Assembly (NCBI RefSeq): GCF_024298965.1
Contig: NZ_CP085193.1
Span: 9,920,001 to 9,984,000 of the forward strand
Length of the DNA stretch: 64,000 nt
From: Streptomyces rapamycinicus NRRL 5491
GTDB taxonomy: Bacteria > Actinomycetota > Actinomycetes > Streptomycetales > Streptomycetaceae
Reading direction: 5' to 3'
Shown here: positions 61,601 to 64,000 of the stretch, piece after piece
Layout of the letters: the number at the start of each line of letters is the position of its first letter
Numbering within the stretch: position 1 is the stretch's first letter
Translations under genes and position numbers: made by a program
Notes under the pieces: generated by a model
What the model was told of the DNA's origin: nothing
What the model saw: only the letters and a program-made list of their open reading frames with translations
The model's database searches: none

Positions 61601-64000
61601 GTCCGACCCCAGGATCGTGTTCGTCTTTCCCGGGCAGGGATGGCAGTGGCTGGGGATGGGCAGTGCACTGCGCGATTCGTCGGTGGTGTTCGCCGAGCGG
61701 ATGGCCGAGTGCGCGGCGGCGTTGAGTGAGTTTGTGGACTGGGATCTGTTCGCCGTGCTGGATGATCCGGCGGTGGTGGACCGGGTTGATGTGGTCCAGC
61801 CCGCTTCCTGGGCGGTGATGGTTTCCCTGGCCGCGGTGTGGCAGGCCGCCGGTGTGCGGCCGGATGCGGTGATCGGCCATTCGCAGGGTGAGATCGCCGC
61901 GGCGTGTGTGGCGGGTGCGGTGTCGATGCGGGATGCCGCCCGGATCGTGACCTTGCGCAGCCAGGCGATCGCCCGGGGCCTGGCGGGCCGTGGTGCGATG
62001 GCATCCGTCGCCCTGCCCGCACAGGATGTCGAGCTGGTCGACGGGGCCTGGATCGCCGCCCACAACGGTCCCGCCTCCACCGTGATCGCGGGCACCCCGG
62101 AAGCGGTCGACCATGTCCTCACCGCTCATGAGGCACAAGGGGTGCGGGTGCGGCGGATCACCGTCGACTACGCCTCGCACACCCCGCACGTCGAGCTGAT
62201 CCGCGACGAACTGCTCGACATCACTAGCGACAGCAGCTCGCAGACCCCGCTCGTGCCGTGGCTGTCGACCGTGGACGGCACCTGGGTCGACAGCCCGCTG
62301 GACGGGGAGTACTGGTACCGGAACCTGCGTGAGCCGGTCGGTTTCCACCCCGCCGTCAGCCAGTTGCAGGCCCAGGGCGACACCGTGTTCGTCGAGGTCA
62401 GCGCCAGCCCGGTGCTGTTGCAGGCGATGGACGACGATGTCGTCACGGTTGCCACGCTGCGTCGTGACGACGGGGACGCCACCCGGATGCTCACCGCCCT
62501 GGCACAGGCCTATGTCCACGGCGTGACTGTCGACTGGCGCGCGGTGCTGGGTGATGTCCCGGCAACACGGGTGCTGGATCTTCCGACGTACGCGTTCCAG
62601 CACCAGCGGTATTGGGCTGAGGCCGGCCGGTCTGCCGATGTGTCGGGGGCGGGTCTGGATGCGGTGGGCCATCCGTTGCTGGGTGCGGTGCTGGCGATGC
62701 CGGGTTCGGATGGTGTGATGCTGACCGGGCGGGTATCACTGGCCACCCACGCGTGGCTGGCTGATCACGCGGTCCGGGGCAGTGTCCTGCTGCCCGGTAC
62801 CGGGTTTGTGGAGCTGGTTGTCCGCGCGGCTGATGAGGTGGGCTGCGACGTCGTTGACGAGCTGATCGTCGAAGCCCCGCTTCTGCTGCCGCAGACCGGC
62901 GGTGTGCAACTGTCCGTATCCGTCGGCGAGGCCGACGAGTCCGGACACCGCGCGGTGACGGTCTTCTCCCGGGCGGACAGCGCCGATGCCTGGGTCCGGC
63001 ACGTTTCCGCCACCGTCAGCGTGTCCGACACGACTGTGCCAACGTCGGACCTCACCGCGTGGCCACCTGCGCAGGCCAAGCCGGTGGACGTGGCAGGCTT
63101 CTACGACCAGCTGACCAGGGCGGGTTACGAGTACGGACCTGCCTTCCAGGGTTTGCAGGCCGCGTGGCGTGATGGTGACACCGTCTTCGCCGAGGTTGCT
63201 CTGGCTGAGGAGCAGACCCAGGACGCGGCACGATTCGCCGTCCACCCTGCGGTGTTGGATGCCGCCCTGCACGCCGGGATCCTGAACACACCCGATGCCG
63301 ACCGCGACACCGTGCGGTTGCCGTTCTCCTGGAACCACGTCCAGGTCCATGTCACTGGCTCGGCCACGCTGCGGGTCGCGATGACACGGGTCGCGGATGG
63401 CTGGGGTGTGCGGGTCGCTGATGACATCGGTCGGCCGGTGGCCACCATCGGCTCGCTGGTGACCCGTCCGGTGGCAGCCGATGCGCTCGGTTCTGCTGTC
63501 GATGATCTGTTCGCCCTGACGTGGACGGAGATCCCGGTCTCCCAGCAGGTCGGCGTGACGGTGGGCAAGTTTGAAGACCTCGCGGACGGCGAGGTGCCGA
63601 TGCCCGATGTCGTTGTGTTCACCGCACTCCCCGACAGCGGTGACCCGCTGGCACAGACTCGTCGGCTGACCGCTGAGGTTCTGCAGGCGGTGCAGGTGTG
63701 GCTGGCGGGGGAGCGTTTCACTGACAGTACGCTGGTTGTGCGGACCGGAACTGGTTTGGCCGCAGCCGCGGTGTCGGGGTTGATGCGTTCGGCTCAGTCG
63801 GAGCACCCGGGCCGGTTCGTCCTGGTGGAAAGTGACGACGACACCCTCACCCCGGACCAACTGGCCGCCACCGTCGGGCTCGATGAGCCGCGGCTGCGGG
63901 TCATCGACGGCCGGTACGAGGCACCGCGACTGACTCGTACGGGCGTCGCTGAGCCTGAGCCTGAAGGCGTCTGGGATCCGGATGGCACGGTTCTGATCAC
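34590..64000 (+). CDS. rapB: Modular type I polyketide synthase, rapB-like: modules 5-10 (partial, runs off right edge)
   Basis: The frame is open from ATG 34590 to the window end, 9803 codons with no stop. Residues 1-32 (begins MREDQLLDALRKSVKENARL) are a charged coiled-coil N-terminal docking segment facing the C-terminal tail of the upstream subunit. Modules follow: M5 from residue 33, M6 from 1625, M7 from 3265, M8 from 5253, M9 from 6869, M10 from 8503. AT order is malonyl, methylmalonyl, methylmalonyl, malonyl, malonyl, methylmalonyl. Reduction predicts hydroxyl, ketone, methylene, then three double bonds, exactly the rapamycin C28 to C18 pattern. RapB of rapamycin has six modules and, as I recall, a little over 10,000 residues. 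The missing piece here is therefore the M10 KR, its ACP and a docking tail. The symbol rests on architecture and position after the rapA-like gene. Confidence 0.94.
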   Translation, partial: MREDQLLDALRKSVKENARLRKANTSLRAAMDEPLAIVGMACRLPGGVSSPEDLWRLVESGTDAISGFPADRGWDVENLYDPDPEAAGKSYCVQGGFLDSAGGFDASFFGISPREALAMDPQQRLVLEASWEAFERAGIEPGSLRGSDTGVFMGAYPGGYGVGADLGGFGATAGAVSVLSGRVSYFFGLEGPAVTVDTACSSSLVALHQAGYALRQGECSLALVGGVTVMATPQSFVEFSRQRGLASDGRCKAFADAADGTGWAEGAGVLLVERLSDAQAKGHQVLAVVRGSAVNQDGASNGLSAPNGPSQQRVIRAALSNAGLSTAEVDVVEAHGTGTTLGDPIEAQALLATYGQDREQPLLLGSVKSNLGHTQAAAGVSGVIKMVMALQHGLVPRTLHVDEPSRHVDWTDGAVALVTENQPWPDMGRPRRAGVSSFGISGTNAHVILESAPPTQAVDDVPPAEAPVVASELVPLVISARTLPALVEYEDRLRAYLAASPGVDVRGVASTLAVTRSVFEHRAVLLGDDTVTGTTVSDPRVVFVFPGQGSQRAGMGEELAAAFPVFARIHQQVWGLLDVPDLEVNETGYAQPALFALQVALFGLLESWGVRPDAVVGHSVGELAAGYVSGLWSLEDACTLVSARARLMQALPPGGVMVAVPVSEDEARAVLGEGVEIAAVNGPSSVVLSGDETAVLQAAAALGKSTRLATSHAFHSARMEPMLEEFRTVAERLTYQTPRLAMAAGDRVTTAEYWVRQVRDTVRFGEQVASYEDAVFIELGADRSLARLVDGVAMLHTDHEAQAAISALAHLYVNGVTVDWTALLGDAPATRVLDLPTYAFQHQRYWLEGADRAAAGGHPLLGPAVGLAEASGVLFTSQVSRSGDLWLQDQTVLPATAFAEMALAAADETGCGLVEELTVEALLLLPDDGAVQVQTWVSEPDDAGRRQLSIHARYSDDELWTRLATATLATTTGRVSGWQAGEAWPPAGAVPVEARVPSLRGVWRRGSEVFAEVALDDTHDATRFLLHPGLMTAAFAAVGEETPAAWQGLTLHARNAAELRVRLTSQDDETLSVEAVDSTGLPVLTARSLALDAVPVNEPATSATDLLTLTWAGIPTPQQTGLTVGAFEDLAADGDAPVPDVVVFTALPGNDDPLAQTRILTAQVLRTVQEWIGGERFSDSTLVVRTGTGLAAAAVSGLMRSAQSEHPGRFILVESDDDALTPDQLAATVGLDEPRLRISDGRYEVPRLTRAHADEPEPERAWDPDGTVLITGGSGVLAGIVARHLVAERGVRHLLLLSRGTPDRALLSELAELGAAVDTAACDVSDRAELARVLARVSPEHPLTAVIHTAGVVDDGVVESLSAQRLETVFRPKADGAWHLHELTRDADLAAFVMYSSAAGVMGGAGQGNYAAANAFLDALAEERRAEGLPALAVAWGLWEDASGLTAQLTDTDRDRIRRGGLRAISAEHGMRLFDNASRHSEPVLVAAPMEPVRDAEVPALLRSLHRPNVRRAALAGGAQWLAALAPEERAKALLKVVRDTAATVLGHADARTIPVTGAFRDLGIDSLTAVELRNGLAKVTGLRLPATLVFDYPTPAVLAARLGELFTGENPVLVRTASVVGQDEPLAIVGMACRLPGGVSSPEDLWRLVESGTDAISGFPADRGWDAESLFDPDPDAVGKSYCVEGGFLDSAASFDAGFFGISPREALAMDPQQRLIMEVSWEAFERAGIEPGSVRGSDTGVFMGAYAGGYGAGADLGGFAATASATSVLSGRVSYFFGLEGPAITVDTACSSSLVALHQAGYALRQGECSLALVGGVTVMATPQSFVEFSRQRGLASDGRCKAFADSADGTGWAEGVGVLLVERLSDAQAKGHQVLAVVRSSAVNQDGASNGLSAPNGPSQQGVIRQALANAGLTTAEVDVVEAHGTGTTLGDPIEAQAVIATYGQDRERPLLLGSLKSNIGHAQAASGVSGVIKMVMALQHNTVPRTLHVDEPSRHVDWAAGAVELVRENQPWPGTDRPRRAGVSSFGVSGTNAHVILESAPPAQPAEEAQPVETPVVASDVLPLVISAKTQPALTEHEDRLRAYLAASPGVDTRAVASTLAVTRSVFEHRAVLLGDDTVTGTAVSDPRVVFVFPGQGWQWLGMGSALRDSSIVFAERMAECAAALREFVDWDLFTVLDDPAVVDRVDVVQPASWAMMVSLAAVWQAAGVRPDAVIGHSQGEIAAACVAGAVSMRDAARIVTLRSQAIARGLAGRGAMASVALPAQDVELVDGAWIAAHNGPASTVIAGTPEAVDHVLTAHEARGVRVRRITVDYASHTPHVELIRDELLDITSDSSSQAPVVPWLSTVDGSWVDSPLDVEYWYRNLREPVGFHPAVGQLQAQGDTVFVEVSASPVLLQAMDDDVVTVATLRRDDGDATRMLTALAQAYVHGVTVDWPAILGTTTTRVLDLPTYAFQHQRYWVEGVDRSAAGGHPLLGVAVELPDSNGVVLTGRVSLATHTWLADHAVRGSVLLPGTAFVELVVRAADEVECDVIDELVIETPLLLPQTGGVQLSVSVGGADESGHRAVTVFSRADNADTWTRHVSATISASDAPLSLPEFASWPPAQAQPTNVADLYDRLAAAGTEYGPAFQGLQAAWRDGDTVYAEVVLAEEQAQEAARFAVHPALLDAAMHASVLHTPDTDQQSVRMPFSWNHVQIRATDTAMLRVAATPTTDGWSVRVADDTGRPVATIGSLVTRPVTADTLGSAADDLLTLVWTEIPTPQQSSLSVGRYEDLADGDVPVPDVAVYTARPEADGSPDPLVQTRTLTAQVLQTAQAWLGGERFTDSTLVVRTGTGLAAAAVSGLMRSAQSEHPGRFVLVESDDDSLTLHQLAATVGLDEPRLRVNDGRFEVPRLARVNAAEPESETVWDPHGTVLITGGSGVLAGALARHLVTERGVRHLLLLSRTTADEGLLNELGELGARVETADCDVSDRAGLARVLAGVSPEHPLTAVIQTAGALDDGVLETLTAQRLDTVLRPKADGAWHLHELTRNTGLAAFVMYSSAAGVMGNPGQGNLAAATAFLDALAEQRRAEGLPALALAWGSSEETSDLIGLRTISAERGMRLFDSASHRGEPLLMAASLDPARAAEVPALLRSLRRPVARRAASADGGVQWLAALAPAEREKALLKVVCDSAAVVLGHADARTIPVTGAFKDLGVDSLTAVELRNSLVKATGLRLPATMVFDYPTPTALAARLDELFTGENPAPVREPVPAVAQDEPLAIVGMACRLPGGVSSPEDLWRLVESGTDAVSGFPTDRGWDVEGLFDPDPDAAGKSYRAEGGFLDTAAGFDAGFFGISPREALAMDPQQRLLLEVSWEAFERAGIEPGSVRGSDTGVFIGAFPVGYGAGAAREGYGATAAPNVLSGRLSYFFGLEGPAITMDTACSSSLVALHLAAQALRNGECSMALAGGVTVMATPEVFTEFARQRGLASDGRCKAFADSADGAGFSEGAGLLLVERLSDARRNGHQVLAVVRGSAVNQDGASNGFTAPNGPAQQRVIRQALANAGLTTAEVDVVEAHGTGTTLGDPIEAQAVIATYGQDREQPLLLGTLKSNVGHTQAAAGVSGVIKMVMALQHSTVPRTLHVNEPSRHVDWSAGAVELVTENQSWPVTGRPRRAGVSAFGVSGTNAHVVLESAPPAQSVNNAQPVATPVVASELVPLVISAKTLPALTEHEDRLRAYLAASPGADMRAVGSTLALTRSVFEHRAVLLGHDTVTVTGTGTAVSNPRVVFVFPGQGWQWLGMGSALRGSSVVFAERMAECAAALSEFVDWDLFAVLDDPAVVDRVDVVQPASWAVMVSLAAVWQAAGVRPDAVIGHSQGEIAAACVAGAVSLRDAARIVTLRSQAIARGLAGRGAMASVALPAHEIELVDGAWIAAHNGPASTVVAGAPEAVDRVLAVHEARGVRVRRIAVDYASHTPHVELIRDELLDITAGIGSQAPVVPWLSTVDGTWVEGPLDVEYWYRNLREPVGFDSAVGQLRAEGDTVFVEVSASPVLLQAMDDDVVTVATLRRDDGDATRMLTALAQAFVEGVTVDWPAILGTATTRVPDLPTYAFQHQRFWAEGADRSVAGGHPLLGVAVELPESDGVLLTGRVSLATHAWLADHAVRGSVLLPGTGFVELVVRAADEVGCDVVDELVIETPLLLPSSASVHLSVSVGEADESGRRGVTVFSRADGADAWTRHVSATIGVSGAALSLPELAAWPPAQAQPVGLGDFYDRLTGAGYEYGPAFQGLQAAWRDGDTVFAEVALAEEQAEEAARFAVHPALLDAALHAGILNTLDTAEQGVRLPFSWNGVQVRATGTATLRVAITPVTDGWSVRVADDSGRPVATVDSLVTRPVTADTLGSAADDLLTVVWTEIPTPQQTGLSVGRFEDLADGDVPVPEVVVCTALPDSSENPLAPLDPPDPLVQTRTLTTQVLQAVQAWLAGERFTDSTLVVRTGTGLATAGVSGLMRSAQSEHPGRFVLVECDDNLTLQQLAATVGLDEPRLRVCDGRFEVPRLARANTPESSPLTIPGDRAWLLEQSRSGTLRDLALVPAETAERPLQSGEVRVDVRAAGLNFRDVLIALGTYPGEAVIGAEAAGVVLEVGPEVQDLAPGDRVFGLVGGGFGAVAIADRRMLGVIPDGWSFTTAASVPVVFATAYYGLVDLAGLSAGESVLIHAAAGGVGMAATQIARHLGARIYATASTGKQHVLREAGLEDARIGDSRTTGFREMVLDTTDSRGVDVVLNSLSGDFVDASLDLLPRGGRFVEMGKTDIRDPHQVTADRPGTSYQAFDLMDAGPDRLREIIADLLALFAQGVLLPLPVRAWDIRQAREAFSWMSRARHIGKIVLTVPQQLDANGTVLVTGGSGVLAGIAARHLVAEQGVRHLLLLSRSTPDDALINELGELGARVDTAICDVSDRAGLARILAGVSPEHPLTAVIHTAGALDDGVVESLTAQQLETVLRPKADGAWHLHELTRDADLAAFVMYSSAAGVLGSGGQGNYAAANAFLDALAEQRRGEGLPALAVAWGLWEDASGLTAEMTDTDRDRIRRGGLRAISAGHGMGLLDAASRHGEPVLLAAAMEPVREAEVPALLRLLHRPVARRAASTGGSSVQWLARLAPVEREKALLKLVCDGAATVLGHADASTIPATAAFKDLGIDSLTAVELRNSLTKATGLRLPATLVFDYPTPTALAARLGELFVGETPVPVRTSVSVVAQDEPLAIVGMACRLPGGVSSPEDLWRLLESGTDAVSGFPTDRGWDVENLFGPAAGDSYRLQGGFLDAAAGFDASFFGISPREALAMDPQQRLVLEVSWEAFERAGIEPGSVRGTDTGVFMGAYPGGYGIGADLGGFGATASAVSVLSGRVSYFFGLEGPAITVDTACSSSLVALHQAGYALRQGECSLALVGGVTVMATPQTFVEFARQGGLAGDGRSKAFADSADGAGFSEGVGVLLVERLSDAQAKGHQVLAMLRSSAVNQDGASNGLTAPNGPSQQRVIQAALSNAGLAAHEVDVVEAHGTGTTLGDPIEAQALLATYGQDREQPLLLGSVKSNLGHTQAAAGVSGVIKMVMALQRGFVPRTLHVDEPSRHVDWSAGAVALVTENQPWPDMGRARRAGVSSFGISGTNAHVILESAPPTQPADNAVIERAPEWLPMVISARTQSALTEHEGRLRAYLAASPGVDMRAVASTLAMTRSVFEHRAVLLGDDTVTGTAATDPRVVFVFPGQGSQRAGMGEELAAAFPVFARIHQQVWDLLDVPDLEVNETGYAQPALFALQVALFGLLESWGVRPDAVVGHSVGELAAGYVSGLWSLEDACTLVSARARLMQALPAGGVMVAVPVSEDEARAVLGEGVEIAAVNGPSSVVLSGDEAAVLQAAEGLGKWTRLATSHAFHSARMEPMLEEFRTVAEGLTYRTPQVSMAAGDQVTTTEYWVRQVRDTVRFGEQVASYEDAVFVELGADRSLARLVDGVAMLHGDHEAQAAVSALAHLYVNGVTVDWPALLGDAPATRVLDLPTYAFQHQRYWLEGTDRMAAGGHPLLGEAVAVPGSDGVLLTGRVSLATHPWLADHAVRGSVLLPGTGFVELVVRAADEVGCDVIDELVIETPLLLPQTGGVQLSVAVAESDDSGRRAVTVFSRADNVDTWTRHATVTVSNSDTTLSLPDLSAWPPAQAQPVNVADFYDQLTVVGYEYGPAFQGLQAAWRDGDTVYAEVALAEEQAQDAARYAVHPALLDAALHAGILNTPDTEQGVRLPFSWNQVQVHAVGSAMLRVAVTQAADGWSVRVADDTGRPVATIGSLVTRPVTADTLGSTTDDLLALTWTEIPAPQETSLTIGRFEDLADADVPVPEVVVFTARPDSSENPLAQTRTLTAQVLQKIQAWLAEERFTDSTLIVRIGTGLAAAAVSGLMRSAQSEHPGRFVLVESDDDTLAPDQLAATVELDEPRLRISDGRFEVPRLTRTHAAEPESEKVWDPDGTVLITGGSGVLAGIAARHLVAERGVRHLLLLSRSAPDGALISELGELGAQVATAVCDVSDRPGLVRVLADVSPEHPLTAVIHTAGVVDDGVVESLTAQRLDTVLRPKADGAWHLHELTRDADLAAFVMYSSAAGVFGSAGQGNYAVANAFLDALAEQRRAEGLPALALAWGLWEGTSGLTANLTDTDHDRIRRSGMRAISAEHGMRLFDGASRRSDPVLVAAAMEPVREAEVPAMLRSLHRPVARRAASGGAVRWLAALAPEERAKALVKVVCDSAATVLGHADVDSIPVTAAFRDLGVDSLTAVELRNSLTKATGLRLPATLVFDYPTPGALAARLEELFTGENPVQVRTPVSAVGQDEPLAIVGMACRLPGGVSSPEDLWRLVESGTDAISGFPTDRGWDVENLFDSDPDAAGKSYCVEGGFLATAANFDASFFGISPREALAMDPQQRLVLEVSWEAFERAGIEPGSVRGSDTGVFMGAFPGGYGIGADLEGYGATAGLNVLSGRLSYFFGLEGPAVTVDTACSSSLVALHQAGYALRQGECSLALIGGVTVMATPHTFVEFSRQRGLASDGRCKAFADSADGTGWSEGVGVLLVERLSDAQAKGHQVLAVVRSSAVNQDGASNGLSAPNGPSQQRVIRQALANAGLTTAEVDVVEAHGTGTTLGDPIEAQAVIATYGQDRDQPVLLGSVKSNVGHTQAAAGVSGVIKMVMALQHGLVPRTLHVDEPSRHVDWTDGAVELVTENQSWPEAGRPRRAGVSSFGVSGTNAHVILESAPPTQAVDDVRPADAPVVASVMASELVPLVISAKTQSALAEYEGRLRAYLAASPGVDMRAVASTLAMTRSVFEHRAVIVGDDTVSGTAATDPRVVFVFPGQGSQRAGMGAELAAAFPVFARIHQQVWDLLDVPDLEVNETGYAQPALFALQVALFGLLESWGVRPDAVIGHSVGELAAAYVSGLWSLEDACTLVSARARLMQALPAGGVMVAVPVSEDEARAVLGEGVEIAAVNGPSSVVLSGDEAAVLQAAEGLGKWTRLATSHAFHSARMEPMLEEFRAVAQGLTYHAPGVVMAAGDRVMTAEYWVRQVRDTVRFGEQVASYEDAVFVELGADRSLARLVDGVAMLHGDHETQAAIGALAHLYVNGVTVDWTALLGDVPVTRVLDLPTYAFQQQRYWAEVGRSADVSGAGLDAVGHPLLGAVVALPGSDGVLLTGRVSLATHAWLADHAVRGSVLLPGTGFVELVVRAADEVGCDVVDELIVEAPLLLPQTGGVQVSVSVGEADESGHRVVTIFSRADNADTWVRHVSAVISTSDSTVSLSEFASWPPAQAQPVDVTGFYDRLMAEGYEYGPAFQGLQAAWRDGDTVFAEVALAEEQVREAARYAVHPALLDAALHACTLNASDAEVGVGLPFSWNGVRVHAGGSAMLRVAVTQAADGWSVRVADEIGRPVASVGSLVTRPVTADALGSAADDLLALTWAEIPAPEGTGLTVGRFEELVSDGDVPVPEVAVFTALPDNDDDPLEQTRKLTGQVLQAVQEWLGGERFSDSTLVVRTGTGLAAAGVSGLMRSAQSEHPGRFVLVESDDDALALDQLAAAVGLDEPRLRISDGRFEAPRLTRTHAAEPESEKVWDPDGTVLITGGSGVLAGIAVRHLVTERGVRHLLLLSRSAPDEALINQLGELGARVETAACDVSDRAALAQVLAGVSPEHPLTAVIHTAGVLDDGVVESLTAQRLDAVLRPKADGAWNLHELTRDADLAAFVMYSSAAGVLGSGGQGNYAAANAFLDALAEQRHAEGLPALAVAWGLWEDASGLTAQLTDTDRDRIRRGGLRAISAEHGMGLFDSASRHSEPVLVAAPMEPVRDAEVPALLRSLHRPVARRAAAAGGARWLAALAPAEREKALLKLVSDGAATVLGHADTSTIPATTAFKDLGIDSLTAVELRNSLAKATELRLPATLVFDYPTPTALAARLDELFTGENPAPVRGPVSAVAQDEPLAIVGMACRLPGGVSSPEDLWRLVESGTDAISGFPTDRGWDVENLYDPDPDAPGKSYSVQGGFLDAAAGFDASFFGISPREALAMDPQQRLMLEVSWEAFERAGIEPGSVRGSDTGVFIGAYPGGYGIGADLGGFGTTAGAASVLSGRVSYFFGLEGPAFTVDTACSSSLVALHQAGYALRQGECSLALVGGVTVMATPQTFVEFSRQRGLSADGRCKAFADAADGTGWAEGVGVLLVERLSDAQANGHQILAVVRSSAVNQDGASNGLSAPNGPSQQRVIRAALSNAGLAPHEVDVVEAHGTGTTLGDPIEAQAVIATYGQGRGEPLLLGSLKSNVGHTQAAAGVSGVIKMVMALQHSMVPRTLHVDEPSRHVDWSAGAVELVAENQPWPETGRPRRAGVSSFGISGTNAHVILESAPAQSVGDTAGSTPVLVSELVPLVISAKTQPALTEHEDRLRAYLAASPGVDIRAVASTLAVTRSVFEHRAVLLGDETVTGTAVSDPRIVFVFPGQGWQWLGMGSALRDSSVVFAERMAECAAALSEFVDWDLFAVLDDPAVVDRVDVVQPASWAVMVSLAAVWQAAGVRPDAVIGHSQGEIAAACVAGAVSMRDAARIVTLRSQAIARGLAGRGAMASVALPAQDVELVDGAWIAAHNGPASTVIAGTPEAVDHVLTAHEAQGVRVRRITVDYASHTPHVELIRDELLDITSDSSSQTPLVPWLSTVDGTWVDSPLDGEYWYRNLREPVGFHPAVSQLQAQGDTVFVEVSASPVLLQAMDDDVVTVATLRRDDGDATRMLTALAQAYVHGVTVDWRAVLGDVPATRVLDLPTYAFQHQRYWAEAGRSADVSGAGLDAVGHPLLGAVLAMPGSDGVMLTGRVSLATHAWLADHAVRGSVLLPGTGFVELVVRAADEVGCDVVDELIVEAPLLLPQTGGVQLSVSVGEADESGHRAVTVFSRADSADAWVRHVSATVSVSDTTVPTSDLTAWPPAQAKPVDVAGFYDQLTRAGYEYGPAFQGLQAAWRDGDTVFAEVALAEEQTQDAARFAVHPAVLDAALHAGILNTPDADRDTVRLPFSWNHVQVHVTGSATLRVAMTRVADGWGVRVADDIGRPVATIGSLVTRPVAADALGSAVDDLFALTWTEIPVSQQVGVTVGKFEDLADGEVPMPDVVVFTALPDSGDPLAQTRRLTAEVLQAVQVWLAGERFTDSTLVVRTGTGLAAAAVSGLMRSAQSEHPGRFVLVESDDDTLTPDQLAATVGLDEPRLRVIDGRYEAPRLTRTGVAEPEPEGVWDPDGTVLI
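34686..39461 (+). other. PKS module 5: KS-AT(malonyl)-DH(inactive)-KR-ACP
   Basis: AT GQGSQ, GHSVGE and HAFH (36723-36734) indicate malonyl-CoA. The DH-like region (about 37230-37296) reads [15 protein letters not shown], lacking the catalytic His motif. It is a diverged sibling of the module 2 and 11 dead DHs. KR about 38370-39050 is intact (VDD, YSSAAGVMGGAGQGNY). ACP LGIDSL near 39275. The outcome is a beta-hydroxyl, matching C28-OH of rapamycin. Confidence 0.91.
39462..44381 (+). other. PKS module 6: KS-AT(methylmalonyl)-DH-KR(inactive)-ACP
   Basis: AT YASH at 41541-41552. DH motif from His codon 42114-42116 is intact (HAVRGSVLLP). KR about 43326-43980 keeps GGSGVLAG and LDD, but GNYAAANAF of the other KRs reads GNLAAATAF. 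The catalytic Tyr is Leu (codon 43773-43775, residue 3062) and the Asn is Thr (43785-43787, residue 3066). About 20 residues after the active site are missing relative to the sibling KRs. No reduction is expected, so the DH has no substrate; this matches the C26 ketone. The KS also reads SQQGVIR instead of SQQRVIR. Confidence 0.92.
44382..50345 (+). other. PKS module 7: KS-AT(methylmalonyl)-DH-ER-KR-ACP
   Basis: KS active Cys3431, of the KS4-like subtype ([28 protein letters not shown]). AT YASH at 46470-46481. DH His codon 47043-47045. ER about 48250-49230 with ALGTYPGE and GGVGMAATQ; its first part resembles the module 3 ER and its later part the module 1 ER. KR about 49250-49900 is intact (ALDD, GQGNYAAANAF). 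ACP LGIDSL near 50155. Full reduction gives a methylene, matching C24, and the extender supplies the C23 methyl. Confidence 0.92.
48492..52581 (+). repeat. Direct duplication, copy 2 (module 7 ER-KR-ACP to module 8 KS-AT)
   Basis: Copy of 16921-21010 at offset 31571, with the same domain order and no net indel over about 4.1 kb. Upstream of 48492 module 7 resembles module 3 instead. Downstream of the AT module 8 switches to an active-DH type. Confidence 0.8.
50346..55193 (+). other. PKS module 8: KS-AT(malonyl)-DH-KR-ACP
   Basis: AT GQGSQ and HAFH (52362-52373) indicate malonyl-CoA. DH motif from His codon 52896-52898 (HAVRGSVLLP) is intact. KR about 54100-54760 has VDD, YSSAAGVFGSAGQGNY and AVANAF. 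ACP LGVDSL near 55005. The outcome is a double bond, the first of the rapamycin triene (C21=C22). KS and AT are near-copies of module 2, but the DH is of the active type and not the dead module 2 type. Confidence 0.91.
55194..60095 (+). other. PKS module 9: KS-AT(malonyl)-DH-KR-ACP
   Basis: AT GQGSQ and HAFH (57240-57251) indicate malonyl-CoA. DH His codon 57795-57797. KR about 59010-59690 with LDD and GQGNYAAANAF. ACP LGIDSL near 59905. The outcome is a double bond (C19=C20). The post-AT linker carries an insertion, GRSADVSGAGLDAV, shared only with module 10. The DH-KR part is a near-copy of module 4. Confidence 0.91.
60096..64000 (+). other. PKS module 10: KS-AT(methylmalonyl)-DH-KR (cut by window end)
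   Basis: AT YASH at 62169-62180 indicates methylmalonyl-CoA. DH His codon 62766-62768 is intact. The KR structural half is followed directly by WDPDGTVLI, the start of the KR catalytic half, at the window edge, so there is no ER. The expected outcome is the third triene double bond (C17=C18, with the C17 methyl). The post-AT linker insertion is shared with module 9. Confidence 0.88.

Noticed and set aside
8905..64000. FK506/FK520-type cluster
   Set aside because: The loading module and NRPS type are shared, but there the module split is 4 | 2 | 4. Here the second PKS runs into a sixth module and the extender order fits rapamycin.

Overview
This window holds most of a giant modular type I polyketide synthase / NRPS gene cluster from a high-GC actinomycete, probably Streptomyces or a relative. 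Its organisation matches the rapamycin (sirolimus) assembly line. The match rests on domain architecture and module order read from the sequence; I could not run a database search. I therefore think the window is best explained by a known system, rapamycin or a very close congener, rather than an undescribed one. The interesting observations lie in its fine structure.

Layout. Two transcription units diverge from a 385-bp intergenic region (8520-8904). Leftwards (minus strand) comes a 1542-aa NRPS with order C-A-PCP-C (8519-3891, rapP-like), which loads an imino acid (pipecolate by analogy) and is expected to release the chain. After a 4-nt gap follows a PKS starting at 3886 (rapC-like) whose module 11 runs off the left edge. 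Rightwards (plus strand) comes an 8562-aa PKS (8905-34593, rapA-like) with a CoA-ligase/ER/ACP loading module and modules 1-4. It overlaps by ATGA with a second PKS (34590 to beyond 64000, rapB-like) carrying modules 5-10, module 10 being cut in its KR by the window end. Each PKS carries short helical docking segments at the termini that are visible.

How it works. The loading module is of the type that activates a 4,5-dihydroxycyclohexenecarboxylate starter and reduces its ring double bond. AT motifs give the extender order methylmalonyl, malonyl, methylmalonyl, methylmalonyl | malonyl, methylmalonyl, methylmalonyl, malonyl, malonyl, methylmalonyl | malonyl for modules 1-11. The reductive domains are: M1 full; M2 KR with dead DH; M3 full set; M4 DH-KR; M5 KR with dead DH; M6 DH with dead KR; M7 full; M8, M9 and M10 DH-KR (triene); M11 dead DH then KR. 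Mapped onto rapamycin this predicts C36 methylene, C34 oxygen, C32 ketone (only if M3 reduction is skipped), C29=C30, C28 hydroxyl, C26 ketone, C24 methylene, the C17-C22 triene and C16 oxygen. No thioesterase is seen, in keeping with NRPS-mediated release.

Fine structure. KS4 and KS7, the two ketosynthases that should receive unreduced beta-keto chains, share a sequence subtype absent from the other nine KSs. The loading module keeps a KR remnant with its catalytic segments deleted. The NRPS carries an in-frame hexanucleotide tandem repeat in its last domain. The PKS genes are built from multi-kilobase near-copies: a direct duplication that crosses a module boundary, a ~2-kb inverted near-copy between modules 2 and 11, and a mosaic ER in module 7. 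The divergent promoter region contains several inverted repeats suited to regulator binding. I see no RNA genes, insertion sequences, CRISPR arrays or terminators.
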